A stretch of 64,000 bases of DNA from Sipunculus nudus (GCA_026874595.1 CM049312.1:71638929-71702928); one strand, 5' to 3'. Positions 38,571 through 50,414 are shown, counted from the first letter of the stretch. The notes: generated from the sequence alone by a model not told the origin. Program-made: numbers and translations.

Positions 38571-38757
38571 AAGTGGATCCATGGGGGGTCCAGGGGTCCC
38601 CCCCCCCCCCAACCTTTTTTAAGCAGGCCATTTTTTTGCGGCCTGCACCCATCCCCCCCCCCTCCTCCGGACCTAGGGAACTTTGTAGATTTTAGGTTTT
38701 GTCATCAGTCCTCCTGGGTTAGACCTCTCCTTTTTTCAGATCTTGGATCCGCCCCTG
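38571..38757. mobile_element. hAT-like MITE with GGATCC...GGATCCGCCCC ends
   Basis: It runs from AGTGGATCCATGGGGGGTCC to CTTGGATCCGCCCCTG and contains C13 and C10 runs. The terminal GGGGCGGATCCA type and a second copy at 63278-63508 support a non-autonomous DNA transposon. Assignment to hAT rests on the CAGGGGCGGATC-like end; an 8-bp target duplication is not clear. Confidence 0.5.
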
Positions 38758-39310
38758 ATAATGGATATTTTGGCAGTAGAATGAACCTCTTTCTAACTAA
38801 TTTTAGGTTTCTAAACCACTATAGTATACCACCCATTACCTGAAGTTGGCTCTTGATACGACGCCAAAGACCAAAGTGAAATGCCTGGCGTAATTCAACC
38901 AAGGAATATCAGGAATGCCAAGTGTTCTCAGCAGTCTACCTTTTCAAACAGTGGAGAATGACAAAAATGTTGAAATTACACTAGGAACATAAGTTTACAA
39001 ATCATTGCCGTTACCTATGTTTTTTTATATTAGTGTCGCCATTTATTTTTGTGGGGTTTGTAGTCGATTATTTATCTTTAGATTTTTTTAATTGATATAA
39101 TATTAATATAACATTGAATATTAGAGAAATAACCTTATGTCATGTTACAGATATAAAAGATCTTATTTCCAGGATAACTTCGTTAAATTCCTTTAGGCAT
39201 TGGGAGTTTCAGCAGAACGCTCCTGGCTTAAATTCCCAGTGCCTCCAAGAAAGATATAAACTTTTCACTGGACATTGGGTTTTGAAATTTGGTAGGTCGT
39301 TTTACCTTAT

Positions 39311-39322
39311 CCCCCCCCCCCC
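39311..39322. repeat. C12 homopolymer
   Basis: 12 consecutive C. The nearby GGTAGGTCGTTTTA word also occurs by the G13 run at 36689-36701. Confidence 0.9.
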
Positions 39323-40253
39323 TTTCGACACACAGTTTTATCATATTCAGTTGACAGTTTTAGTGGAGTTGCCGAGAGAAAATCCATGAGTTTACATATA
39401 AACTTACGCAAAATCATAATCCCTCCAGGTGGAGATATAATTAATTAAGGTCAGTCCTATAAGTCACGGTGATGACCTTAATACAGGAGTTCTATGGTAT
39501 ATAAAAGGATACATAATGCAAACAAACTTACAAAACACACCAAGGGGCAGAGACAGGGGGATCAGGTTTATTAAACTAACAGCGACATGCTCCAATTACC
39601 TGATGCTAACTAGGAAACAAAGCTGAAGTAAGGGAGGTGTGTTATTAATCTTGGCACGTTCCACATTGCACAGCTGTTGAACAAAACCATACACCCAATC
39701 TACCTCAATACATCTGATAACGTTTATCCTTCTACGTCACAACTGCATGCATCCATGAACCTGCTGGCTGGAAGCCCTAAAAAAAAAAACAGTCAGTAGT
39801 TGCTTATATAGGTTATGTTGCCATGGTCGTCTTTCCTTGCTTTCTTAACATTGATGTCAAGGATTCACAAATATAACATATAATGAGGTTTTGGTGCATT
39901 TTATAGTTTTCTAGTGTTTTCCCTGTTCGGCCAAGATGTGGGCCTCCATACCAAGGTAGTTTTAATTGGCGGAATTTTCTGTTGTTGTAATGTGTCCTTT
40001 ATTCGGTGTATTATTAAACCATTTGTCTCTATATTGGCCATGTTATTAATGAACATGTATTAAATATAGAGATAGACCTGAAATATACATCAATCATTTT
40101 TAATTTATGGTTTCATGTTCAAATTGCCAAGACGATCCGAGATAAAATCCTGGAGGATCTTAACGTCATGGTTGTGATTAAACCATGGAATTAAAAGTAC
40201 GACATTCACTTTGGAGGAGAAACAATGTTCAATTTGATTTATAATGTATATAT

Positions 40254-40409
40254 AGTTACGGGGTGACATAAAAGCGGGCCGAACTGTCTCGCTAGAGAAG
40301 CTTGCTTTGCTAGCGAAGCGGTTGGTACGCCGGACTTGTGCGCCACCGACCTGGGTGCGACTCCGGGATCGGCCCAGGATTTTCCCCTCATTTATTTGTC
40401 TTCGTAACA
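40254..40409 (+). mobile_element. Short element with TIR-like ends and tRNA-like boxes, copy 1
   Basis: It starts AGTTACGGGGTGACATAAAA and ends CTTCGTAACA. The interior holds GCTAGCGAAGCGGTTGGTAC (A-box-like) and CTGGGTGCGACTCCGGG (degenerate B box). Compared with copy 2 it carries an extra ~25 bp before the A box. The ends form a short inverted repeat, GTTACG/CGTAAC. Confidence 0.65.
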
Positions 40410-40527
40410 AAAATGGGGGCTCGTCTAACGTGACAGTAAACTTCGTAACCGGGAATAAGCTCACCAAAGTGTGATTCCTGGGATAATTGGTCTTGTTCTG
40501 ATAGCAGAACGCTCCTAAGAGGGGGTG

Positions 40528-40660
40528 TGTTACGGGATGACATAAAAGCGGAACGAACTGCTAGCGAAGCGGTTGGTACGCAGGACTTGTGCGCCACCGA
40601 CCTGGGTTCGAAACCGGGATCGGCTCAAGATTTTCCCCTCGTGTATTTGTCTTCGTAACA
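40528..40660 (+). mobile_element. Short element with TIR-like ends and tRNA-like boxes, copy 2
   Basis: Same element in the same orientation, 118 bp further on. Ends are TGTTACGGG and CTTCGTAACA. The B box is intact (GGGTTCGAAACC) and the A box is GCGAAGCGGTTGGTACGC. The spacer between the copies also contains a CTTCGTAACCGGG piece, suggesting an older nested or tandem arrangement. Confidence 0.68.
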
Positions 40661-41323
40661 ATATTTTTATGGGGGAGTAATTTCATTGTTCTCAGGGCAA
40701 TTTAAAAATGCGATACGCAGGTTAGATTTCAAACATTAATATTCACTGAAGAGACTTTCAAGAGAATTCGAGTATATTTGCACATCAGACTTACATCGGT
40801 TTCCTAGGAAAGAAAGATCTAAGTAACGGCAAACCATTGTGTCTTAAAAGCACAATTTGAAGACTGTATTTAGAATAGAATATAAGAACCGACCAAAGTA
40901 CAGATGTATGCCGTCAATCTTTTAGCAGCTATGAAGACTTATTTATCTCGCTTAAGCTGAGCAACATTACAAACCGTTTATAATTACATCATTTATCTTA
41001 TTGTAAGGTACCACTATTTCAACAGATGACAGCTATCTAAATCTCTCTTCAGGGAGCTATGCTGATATATTTATTGTTACAGTTAATGGTAAAATCTTAT
41101 CCCCGTCACAGACAAAACGTTGGTAAGTAGTTACATTGGAACATAAACACGTGATAACTAATACCACATGGACCTCGTTAAGGAGGGAAGAAAAAAAATA
41201 CCAGAGGCCCGCTGGGCGATGCAAATATCTTAGATATTGAGGAAGACAGAGTATGAAACAGCAGCCGCTCTGAGCTAACTCAGTAAAGAGGAAACCCATA
41301 ACATAAGGTCAGTGGAGCTCTTT

Positions 41324-41425
41324 ATGGAGTACCTGCAATTTGAGCGATGTAAACATAGCTATGATGGAACCAGCCTCCCTCTGGCGTTGATGCACCTTTC
41401 ACGTGGCTGGAACCTGAACGTCAAG
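41324..41425 (+). CDS. Candidate coding exon ending at a GTAAAC donor
   Basis: From ATG at 41324 there are 34 codons: MEYLQFERCKHSYDGTSLPL, then ALMHLSRGWNLNVK. The last codon AAG abuts GTAAAC at 41426, giving a phase 0 donor. Composition and codon use are better than the flanks. The exon could start at this ATG or by splicing a few bases upstream. No family is recognised and no linked exon was found. Confidence 0.28.
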
Positions 41426-42300
41426 GTAAACTTGGTTTGATCTGCTTGACAAAAGCGATAATATTTTACCCATAAATTCTACATTTTATACGTAAAACAC
41501 CTCGGTCTTCTCTGTCAACAAATAAGATACAGTTAACCAATAAAGTTTAGCATAAGGTAATCATTTACGTCCATTTGAATAATTTTTTTGCATGAATATG
41601 ATAATCAGTATCCGGAATTTTCGTTTGTTGCTGATACGATGCACCAAACAATTTAAAATGCCGAATGGCTGGTGCTCGTACCTTAGGGAACGCACTAGTT
41701 TAAGTCTTGGCCATTATTTACAGTTAATTTTTTATTTCTTGAGTTCACGACTCACCTTTAATCTGCTGACCAACATTTAAATACAATTTTGCTTATTCTT
41801 ACTGTAATCTAAACTTATGCAGTCCTTGATAATTTGAGATGCTGCTCTGACAATAAAGTCCATATATGTGACCAACATTACTGGTTGAGCACATGCTCCA
41901 CCAAATGTGGCATACAGATATTTTCAGTACATAATTTGCACCAGGTCACATCACAAATTTAACATATATGTAATGAATATCAAGGTACAAAAAAGCTGTG
42001 ACATGGCAACTTCGCAATATGGAAGTGATAACAACACCTGCACTTGGAGAGGTTAAGCTAACTATTAACCATCAGCGGTGCATGGTGTGTTTTGTTTTGT
42101 GTGAAACAATTGGTCAAAGGTTTCCGCTTGATGTTTTGTTTTTCTCGGATGTAAAAATGTAACACCATGTGCAGCTGTTTAAAGCAAAAGATATTTTCAG
42201 AACAGCACAGGTGTTTTGTTTTCCTTTCTCTGTAACATCATTCTTATATTTAACTATTCTGTCTGTGACCAAGAGAGCGCTTTTCTGGATAATCAGACGC

Positions 42301-42531
42301 AATTCAGATGAAAACTACAGGATCTCGGCGGTCTGGTTATTGGGTATAATGATTTACACCTGTTCGGGGGCTGTAACATTGGTACAAATAACGGAAGAAA
42401 GCCATCGGACCGTTAAAGTTGTGTTATCAGCGGAAAACACAGAGAGCATAGTTGCCACAAATCATCAGCTTACTGCTGGATTCCGCACGGCACCCGAAAG
42501 GGCCATTCAGGGAACAGGGGAACCATATTGA
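42301..42531 (+). CDS. Open segment of uncertain coding status
   Basis: This is the C-terminal two thirds of a 120-codon open frame that ends TGA at 42531. It includes one hydrophobic stretch (VWLLGIMIYTCSGAVTLV) followed by a hydrophilic tail. Codon use is mildly coding-like. No splice boundaries or family could be assigned. Confidence 0.2.
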   Translation, partial: NSDENYRISAVWLLGIMIYTCSGAVTLVQITEESHRTVKVVLSAENTESIVATNHQLTAGFRTAPERAIQGTGEPY

Positions 42532-43189
42532 ATGCAGTTCATCGGCATTGTTTCTCGAATAATCAGCCTACCAGAGAGAAACGGGATTTCGTTGCCCATT
42601 TTGATGGCTTCCACAGACCAGCCGGCTAACACTTTCCATGTCAGACCACAGACAAATGTTCCCTCAGATAGAACCAGTCACTGTTGAAAGGCTCTCGTCC
42701 ATATTGTTTCCAAATCATTCACCTTTTCTTCATTCACCTTTTCTTCTCTTCGTTACCGGCCCTATGCAATCAAATACTTAATCTTATCTTCCAATCTTTA
42801 TTTATATCTTTATATTTCTTTTTGTACATGTACGTTTTTCTTACGCTAAGATGGCTGCAGCTTTGAATAATATATACTGACTATGGTTTTGTTGGTTTAT
42901 TTATCTGTCGTATATCTAATTGTAACCCTTCGTTCGTGTGTCTGTGAAGCTCCTTTTCCCTCAATCTGTGTGTGTGTGTTTCTTCCCCGTCGCACTCTCT
43001 CGCGCGGTGCATTTTGTCTACGTCTTCTTATTTCCTCTCTATTTCCTGGATATGGGTCTCAGAAACATATTGGTTCTTCACTTCTCTCAAACTGAATTTT
43101 AGTTTAATTCCCTATTTTCCTCTTTCTCGGTCCGATATTTTTCTTTTAATCCTGTCTTAGCATCTGTCACAATCAGTCTCTCTTTCTTT

Positions 43190-43236
43190 CTTTCTCTTTA
43201 TCTATATCTCATTCTGCGTCTGTCTGTCTGTCTCTG

Positions 43237-43268
<32 letters not shown>

Positions 43269-43300
43269 GCTCTTTTTTCTCTGTCTCTCTCTATCTCATT
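43190..43300. repeat. Pyrimidine-rich TC/TTTC tract
   Basis: Mixed TCTC, TTTC and TGTC repeats with about ten TC units at 43245-43268. Confidence 0.85.
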
Positions 43301-44689
43301 TATTCATTTATTCAATACTTATTTATTAATACAACTCCTATATTTATTCGCAGGTGCACACTTAAAGATGTTAGTTTACTGACAATGAGCGTGTATGTGT
43401 GACTGTCTGTATGAACAAAACACGATACTGAAGAACAAGTAAAACTTTGCAAGGATTTGTTTTTAATACCGATAAAGACACCAAATGAAACAATGTTACA
43501 ATGTTGCTTTACTTTAGGGGAATACTGGAATAAAATATGCATCAGGAATCATTTTCTTTTATGAAGTTTATTTAATGCCATCCTTTGGCTGCAAACCTCT
43601 TAATTATAATCTTTTATATTAACTGCTGCCGAGAATAGTTCAAGCCAGAGTCCGTATATTACATTTTAAGTCCTCTTTACATGAAGATGAGGTCATGGGT
43701 GTAGTCATCTTTCCGTAGTTACTCTTCACATCATGAAAGAGTCAGACATGAAAAATGCCTGAAAATAGCATGAATGCTGCAGCTTTTCCACAGGGCTCGA
43801 AATAAGGCGACAGGACCTAAGAAAGAACCACCTCACCTCTGTTGGCACCGACCTCCAGTGACCGGCATTTTTTAACATGATTTGAACCAGATCGCGCGAA
43901 TTTGATTTTGTTGCTTTTGAAGAGGAGTTACAGGGGTTTCATTATAAGTCCAGGGAAATCTATCCGTGTCCGTTATATTTTTCCTTCTTCCCAACCCTTC
44001 AAAAATGCCAACTGCGACCCCCGCTTGATACTTAAATTGCGACTGTGTTGCTGCCAAAGTAAGTTCTTAATGTACTGCTATATAAATAGATCTAACCCAG
44101 CCTATAATATGATGTTCAGACCATGGTGCTAATTGAACCTATAGGCTCATCTGAAATGTATAGTAATTATCAGTTCTAATGATGTTTGTATACATGTATA
44201 ACTGTATATGATGTGATAATTACCAGTGTGTGTGTGTGTCAACAGTAATGATTAATTTTCAGTGTGTGTATTTCAATTAAAAATACACCCTTTTACTAAA
44301 TGCCACACTGAAAATTATCGAATTAGAATAGTCCTATTTCATATGAAAATAAAAATGCAGATTTTTTTTATTGTGCACGATTAAGATACAACGCGAGAGA
44401 GATTAATGCAGAATTTAAATTTAAAATTCCTTATATTCGATATACCGTCTTTAGTCTGTGTTTTACACTTACGGTAAAATCCAAAATTGACTTGTGAATA
44501 AATAGATAAGTAATCATGTAATCTCTCATGTCAGTGAACTTTAACAGCTGTTTTAGCCAGGTGCGCGTCAAAAGACATATCACAATGTGCCGTTTTATTC
44601 TTATGTATTTTTAATGTTTAATGCCTGCTTAACTAAGTACTCTGTACATCTACAGAGCTCCCTTCCAGTTTCGGACTCCGTGACAGGGC

Positions 44690-44990
44690 CTTACACGCGA
44701 AGTTCTTCTTGTCAACCAGGCTCCGTGTAGCACTCCTACGGGTCTTTGGTGCGAGTCATCTCGATTGCTGGGTCATCACACCAAGGAACCCTTGAAAGGC
44801 GCACTCGTTTGTGAGTGAAACACAGTGGGGTACAGTTTCCCCATTCACCCTGCAAAGCGCTCATCCTGGATGGGGCTGGCGTGTAACCGTGTAACCGCCT
44901 CTCACCGCCTCGGCCAAGATTCGAAGTCGCGATCTCCCGGCATTGAGCACTGTGCTCTCTCCCTGGACCACGGGAGCCGGTTGTGCCGTT
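44690..44990 (-). mobile_element. SINE family B, copy 2
   Basis: On minus the head shows CCGTGGTCCAGGGAGAGAGC and B box GACTTCGAATCTTGGCC. The body has TTTCACTCACAAACGAGTGC and GACCCAGCAATCGA. This is the best-preserved copy of the family. Confidence 0.72.
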
Positions 44991-45189
44991 CCATTATCTG
45001 TATTACATTTCCTACCTACGTGGCTGTATCAATACGTAGTAACATATTACCCGGCCATTATTATGCACGGTTCAGTTATATTCCAAATATGACACATGGC
45101 TCTGCAAGTTCTGTTGGATCTACTTGCGTATATGATTTCTTATACATATGAATTATAGGCTGTACAGACAGTCAATCAATACGGATATA

Positions 45190-45500
45190 TATATAAAGCT
45201 AAACGTTTCTCACCTCACGAATGCGGGGTTTATTAACTATGGCAGTTACAACAGGCAGCTGTTGAACAAAGAGTCAGTTTTGAATGTAATGAGTGCATTG
45301 AAACTGAGGTTCACTTCTCATTGCCCCTTGTAAAAGCTGGAATGTCAGATATAATTTTCTGATGTAAACTGGTTAACACTTACTTTAACTGATAATGACT
45401 AAATATCATGGTGGTGTGAAAATAGTCCTAGAAAGCTAGCAAAATATTTATGCAGATTTTATGAAATTAGAAGCAAAGAATTGTATGTTCAGTGTATGCG
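45190..45500 (+). pseudogene. LINE ORF2 C-terminus, degenerate
   Basis: Pieces in shifting frames match the C-terminal end typical of many LINE ORF2 proteins: NAGFINYGSYNRQ, then CIETEVHF (usual form xxEDExHF), then RKLAKYLCRFYEIRSKE. Several frameshifts and stops separate them. Same type of relic as at 52565-53020. Confidence 0.6.
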
Positions 45501-46303
45501 AATCACTTATTCTAATTCATTATTATGAAGGGACTAATAGGTCCATGGGGCAGGGTGCACTGTATGTATATTTTTATGTGTCTAAGTATATTGTCAATCT
45601 TATAAAGAATACTACTACTACACTTCGGTGCAACAGGCCCTTTGCGAAATAATGCCAAATCCCTTTGAATGCATGGAAACATGTGGAAAATTTTGCCTAG
45701 GCCACACTTTTCAAAACAAAATGTGTGATTTCCGAGACGTGGACATAGAGGTGTTGCATGGCTACGGTAAAGTGATGCTGTCAATTATAATAAATTTTAG
45801 GAAATCACCCGTTCACAAGAAGACCAGTTTCATTCCAAAGACGACAGAAGCAAGGAAAATTCAGCCGATGCCATTAGAGAAACAAGGCTCTGTCTCCATT
45901 TAAAACCAGTAATATCGATGGAAGCAGCAAATATCCGGGAGAAAACGGAGGAAAAGTAGACGCAGGTGGTCTGCTGATATTCCCGGTCTGTGAAACCCGG
46001 ATGTGAATCCCGCGCTATTTTGTCGTCTGCTTCGTCTAGACAATTGAAATCGAGGCTCCCTCAATTTCCGATTTAGGGCTGCAAAAAAAACGAAACCAAA
46101 TACTGACCCTGATCACTCTTGTAGCACATGTACTGTTGTCTTTATGTGTATGTGAAAGTATTTCAGAAAACTGACAGAAAGGGTTCTACGTGACCATCTG
46201 TTTGAGTGTATGTTATTTTAAGCTTTCTTACACCTAAGCAGCATTACATTAGGCCTGTGTCGGGGGGAATGTGAGGTTGATTGATCACGGAAATTCCCCC
46301 TTT

Positions 46304-46481
46304 TCATTTCTGCTTGGCTTTGGGCTCCAATGCGGCATCAATTCCTTTGATATTGGCTTTCATGAATAAATCCGTCCATAGCTGGTACGTCGTCAGTGGA
46401 AAAAGGTGACTGACAGTGCCAGCATTCATGCTGTCCTTGCCATGCTTTTCATCGGAGGTCTCGAAGGAGAACTTTCCTTTT
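46304..46481 (-). CDS. Terminal coding exon of an unrecognised protein
   Basis: This is the most convincing protein-coding stretch in the window. On the minus strand the frame runs from a possible acceptor (CGACAG before 46481) to TGA at 46304-46306 and encodes a 58-residue C-terminus. It passes through KFSFETSDEKHGKD, then HLFPLTTYQLWTDLF, and ends IKGIDAALEPKAKQK. Third codon positions are mostly C or G although the surroundings are AT-rich, and the amino-acid composition is balanced and hydrophilic with a lysine-rich tail. An in-frame TAA lies 8 codons upstream of the KF dipeptide, so the exon must start by splicing after it. I do not recognise the family and see no signal peptide or membrane segment. 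Upstream exons should lie at higher coordinates; the candidate at 50305-50414 has a phase that does not join it directly. Confidence 0.6.
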
Positions 46482-46559
46482 CTGTCGTTTTACACAGGCA
46501 GTGGTTGTAGACCTTAAAATGTATAAATATTGAAATGTAAACTAAAAATTTTGGGCAAG

Positions 46560-46880
46560 AGAGAAAACATGAATGTTACGGGAGGAAATCAAACTGCGCA
46601 ATATCGGGATCAAAAGAGTACGACTTTGCTATTTAGGCTTTGTTGGCGTCACAGTCTCACCCTCATAATGCATCGCGGCAGCTACATATACAGGTGGCGT
46701 AGGTAAAAACAAGTGGAGGGTAATGTAGTCCGTTCAAGTTCATTTGATAAGAATTTTTCCAAGGTAAATTACATAAAAAAGGGTGTCTTGGTGGTAAGGA
46801 CTTCATGGAATAAGTAATGATTTGCAAGCATGGGCATGTGATATGTAAACAGAAGGTGTTTCCTTGACATGTGAAAAAAG
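46560..46880. repeat. Dispersed repeat E, copy 2
   Basis: GAGTACGACTTTGCTATTTA, CACCCTCATAATGCATCG, TAATGTAGTCCGTTCAAG and GCATGTGATATGTAAACAGA match the copy at 10411-11228 without the insertion. Confidence 0.6.
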
Positions 46881-47342
46881 ATGAGAAAAGTAGTCCCGGC
46901 CGTCCCACGGTGCCCAATAGAACGAGAATGGTTTTAGGTAGAAACGACCTGTGGCGGAAGGGTTTGGGAAAACATGTTTAGAATTTTGTCCTATGAGACA
47001 ACTGGAAGGTAGCTTGCCCTCACTGCTTGTGTAGATAACGCAATTTTTAAGAATCTATTTTCACTTTTAAAATTTCATTAGAAAATTAATAAAAGTGTCA
47101 TCAGTGCATATATATACTAACAGAATAGTTACTAACTGTAGTAGGATGAAGTGGGGTATTCTTAATCAGGTCTAGCTTTATTAAGAGGTGTAGTAGCCTT
47201 GTATGCCTTCTGAATACGTTTGTTGATAAACAGACATATGGCAAAGAAAATCCAAGATAGCAATTTATATTTCTTCTTTCCGTAAAATCAAATTTAAGTG
47301 ATTTATACTGATCTACTGTAAAACACAGCAACTGGTTATTTA

Positions 47343-47373
47343 AAATGGCGGCCACTATCATTGCCGCCATAAT
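47343..47373. promoter_or_regulatory. Inverted pair of ATGGCGGC (YY1-like) sites
   Basis: AAAATGGCGGCC and GCCGCCATAAT face each other 10 bp apart. ATGGCGGC is the YY1 core often found at start codons of short-UTR genes. Both strands begin a short open frame here, with 90 codons on minus. No protein family is recognised. Confidence 0.25.
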
Positions 47374-47886
47374 GTCGAAATATTTTGACAATGTATTATT
47401 TCGTAGACATCACGCACTAAACTTTTAAAAAGATATATATTATCCGAATAATTAGTTGGCCTAGGATATTCTAGATCAGTTTAAGTGCTACTTTGCATTA
47501 AAATTATCTAATAAATTACTAATTACAAAAGTAATCATCTGGGACTCAGTTCCGCAAAATGGTTGCAAAATCAACTACAAATTTCATGTATTGTATTTAT
47601 ATTGTTTTCAGGAGAATTTTTACATGAAATTTAACCCAAGAATGCACCCAATCGTTGTGTCCGCCAAAGCAGAGTTTTGCGAATACTTTGTTTTCAAGCG
47701 GGTTCTGCTGCTACCGCCGCCGCTTTCGTCCACTAAGAGCTCCTCTGAGACCCTGCATAATCACTGGGTCACATATGAACTCGTGCAAAACAAACATTGG
47801 TGGCGCCACCTTTTCGCGTAGGGTCCGTATATGTGTATTTTTCTAGTTATAATAGTGGTTCATTGTATAGGAAGGAAATAATGCAT

Positions 47887-48300
47887 GTCTCCAGATCTTG
47901 AATACCTCCATCTTGTACTCAAGACTAGTAGCGCCATCTTCAATTTTTTTTTTTTTTGCGTAGCGTTCATCCGCGCGAAATTCGGCATGTCCATCCATTT
48001 TGAATACCTTTGTTGTACATGACAATCACATATTCGTAGAATATATCCATATATTTATCTCAATAGTGTTTTTGTGAATCCGCCCGAAATTTCATATGTC
48101 CATAGTTCTTCAATACCTCTACCTCATGCACAAGCCTGGTGGTGTCATCTACAATCATGTATTTGTAAATTGTATTTATTCCTTTATCCCAGGAATGCTT
48201 TGATACATCGGCCCAAAAATTTTGCATGCCCATAGATCTAGGATGGCTTTATCTGGTGCACGTGACTAGGGGTGCCACCAACAATATTATTTTTAGTTTT
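47887..48300. repeat. Tandem repeat, ~105-130 bp unit
   Basis: About 3.5 units start near 47887, 47991, 48099 and 48230 with CCATAGATCTTGAATACCTC-like sequence, and share CAAGACTAGTGGTGCCATCT and CATCCGCCCGAAATTT. Overlapping open frames are repeat shadows. Confidence 0.7.
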
Positions 48301-49678
48301 GTCCATCGTGCGTCTTGGGAAACTTGGACATCTCTGATGCCACAATTGTGTAGGGCTTTAATGTCAGGAGAAAATTCATTCCTCGCTTTACCCATGCCTT
48401 TTTTATTAGGCGGATATATACCTGTTGTCGCTTGTCGACTGCACGTATTCTTGTTGGTGTTGTTACTGCATATGAAGTGTAAATTTGAAGTCAGGTCAAT
48501 TCAGCTTTTTCTCAGAAAGACCCTATATAGGTCAATCAAATGGGTCACTACCGTTCACTGAGGAAATAATAAAAAACATGTACACATTTAAAGTAACTAT
48601 GAAACATCAAGCAATACAAGAATGTACATAATATTGAGGCGGTTATAGATAAGGTCTCTAATATCAACAAGTCCTTGTAACTAAAATATGAAAGATTTGA
48701 CAACCTTCTTACTCTGTTTAAATAGAGGCTTTATGGGGATATATTATATGAACACTGGGACGTCTTCAGCACACCTGCGCAAACAACCTTATTTTCGCAG
48801 AATATGGAGAGACCCTAAATCTATATCATCTTCTTGTTATGGACAAATAGTGAATGTTTGTAAAAAATTGTGAACGGTAAATTATTACATATATCTTACT
48901 ATGTTAATTTAAATATACATATCAAACCAATCATATGCAACGAAGATTTGTGTCAGAGATAAATATTACAAAATATGGTCACCTTCATGTATGTTTCTTT
49001 TAAGATAACAACGATGGAAGTGTAATAAATAAACATTGATGAACGACTCAGGGATTTAATTATTTTTAGCAGAAAGTGATATATGTTATAGGAACATAAA
49101 ACTTTCTCTGGTCTGAGAAGGTAGGTTTAGTATTATAAGCTCCAGCTCCGCCGATTTACGCCTAGGAAGGTAATATAGAGACGTACTATGTTTCATTCCA
49201 GCACATAAACTTATATACCATTAATCAAATTTACCACTTTCATGCAAGTTTTCATCAAATGACTATATTTCCTGCAGCCGGTGCGGTGCCTTACCATGTT
49301 AGCCTGTTAATGAATGTAGTATTTTAACTATGCTTGCCGGGTGCCATTCATTATATGGCCAGATCGTAGGCAATGCCTCTCAAATAATCCAATATATCAA
49401 AAAGTAAGAGGTCCAGTGTATAGAAGGCAGCCTTTATCTAGGTATCTTACATTTTCTAACATTAGTAAGAATCGCTGTAACATGATGTATAATTCAATTC
49501 CATTTTTTCGGGGGAGGGGGGTAATTATGAGGGGGGATAGTTGTCTTGTTGCCGCTTGTTAATGCCCGTAGACCGACGTTCGTCCATGTTACTTATTATA
49601 TACGGTTATTCCCACAAACTGCATACATCGTTCTTATGATGATTACTTATAAAACCCATTGATATATGATGTATTTAG

Positions 49679-49733
49679 TCCTACTAATATTGCAAATCTA
49701 CAAACACAAACTGGGAGGACAGGAGCATTCAAG
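49679..49733 (+). CDS. Candidate small internal exon
   Basis: GATGTATTTAG is followed by one base and 18 codons, PTNIANLQTQTGRTGAFK, ending in AAG directly before GTAAGT, a perfect donor consensus (AAG then GTAAGT). Start phase 2, end phase 0. No family is recognised. The strong donor is the main support. Confidence 0.33.
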
Positions 49734-49779
49734 GTAAGTCTGCTTCCAGTAAAGCTTCACATGATGTAGTCGAGTCAAT

Positions 49780-49925
49780 ACCATCTGTGTCCGTGTGCAA
49801 GTCCGGGTCCAGGCCACTCGGGTCCAAGTCCAAGTCAGGGTCCTTGAGGTTAGAATCCAAGTCCACCTTCTTCAGGTCCTGGTCCTTTTGAACCCGAGTC
49901 CAAGTCAGAGTCCAATACAAATAGC
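49780..49925. repeat. Short tandem repeat of GTCCAAG/GGTCC words
   Basis: Irregular copies of GTCCAAGTCC, GGGTCC and GAGTCCAAGTC follow one another. The minus frame is a low-complexity D/L/P-rich peptide and is not evidence of a gene. Confidence 0.6.
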
Positions 49926-50304
49926 TTTGAAGAAACAACCTAAAATTGGAAATTTTCAAATTATCATTTCCAATTTTTTGTTAATTCACAAATACTTTTA
50001 CTTTAATGGTTAATTACATTTAGAGTTTCCGATGATAAGCAAAGCTTTGTATATACAAAGTATTTACCTATTTGCATGGTTTCTCATAAATCTAAGATAC
50101 ACGGTTAATTGTAATTTCACTGCCCCGATGAAAAAAAAAGTGTCACTTATTCTGTTGATTTTTCCTTCATCACAGAAGTTGCAAATTTATATAGCAAGGA
50201 CGATAAATCTTTTGGATGGATTTACATATAGGTCCTATTAAGATGATTGTAGTGGTACTGTAGACATTATAACCTGGTCCAGGATGCATTGGTGACAAAC
50301 TTAC

Positions 50305-50414
50305 AAGTCTCTGAGTTGATGTAAAATATTCTTTATCATAAGTATACAGGAGAGGGAATACCAAGCCCAGGGCTTGGCCCCCAGTTTGTAACTGCCTCTG
50401 AACACATCGCATCT
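50305..50414 (-). CDS. Candidate internal coding exon
   Basis: On minus, a TACTAATG branch-point-like site and the acceptor TTGCTGGCAG precede two bases and 36 codons, MRCVQRQLQTGGQALGLVFP, then LLYTYDKEYFTSTQRL. They end at a GTAAGT donor (rc at 50299-50304). Start phase 1, end phase 0. Both splice signals are good. Another frame is open for about 22 codons, so the reading is not certain. No family is recognised. Confidence 0.35.

Noticed and set aside
45512-45903. Open frames of about 90 codons on both strands
   Set aside because: They mutually overlap, follow a LINE relic and lack splice signals or recognisable motifs.
47591-47821. Open frame starting MKFNPR after a good acceptor, like the start of ribosomal protein L26
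   Set aside because: The resemblance ends after six residues; the rest does not follow the family, so I treat it as chance.
48226-48561. 111-codon open frame
   Set aside because: Its first part overlaps the tandem repeat and the rest has no splice or family support.
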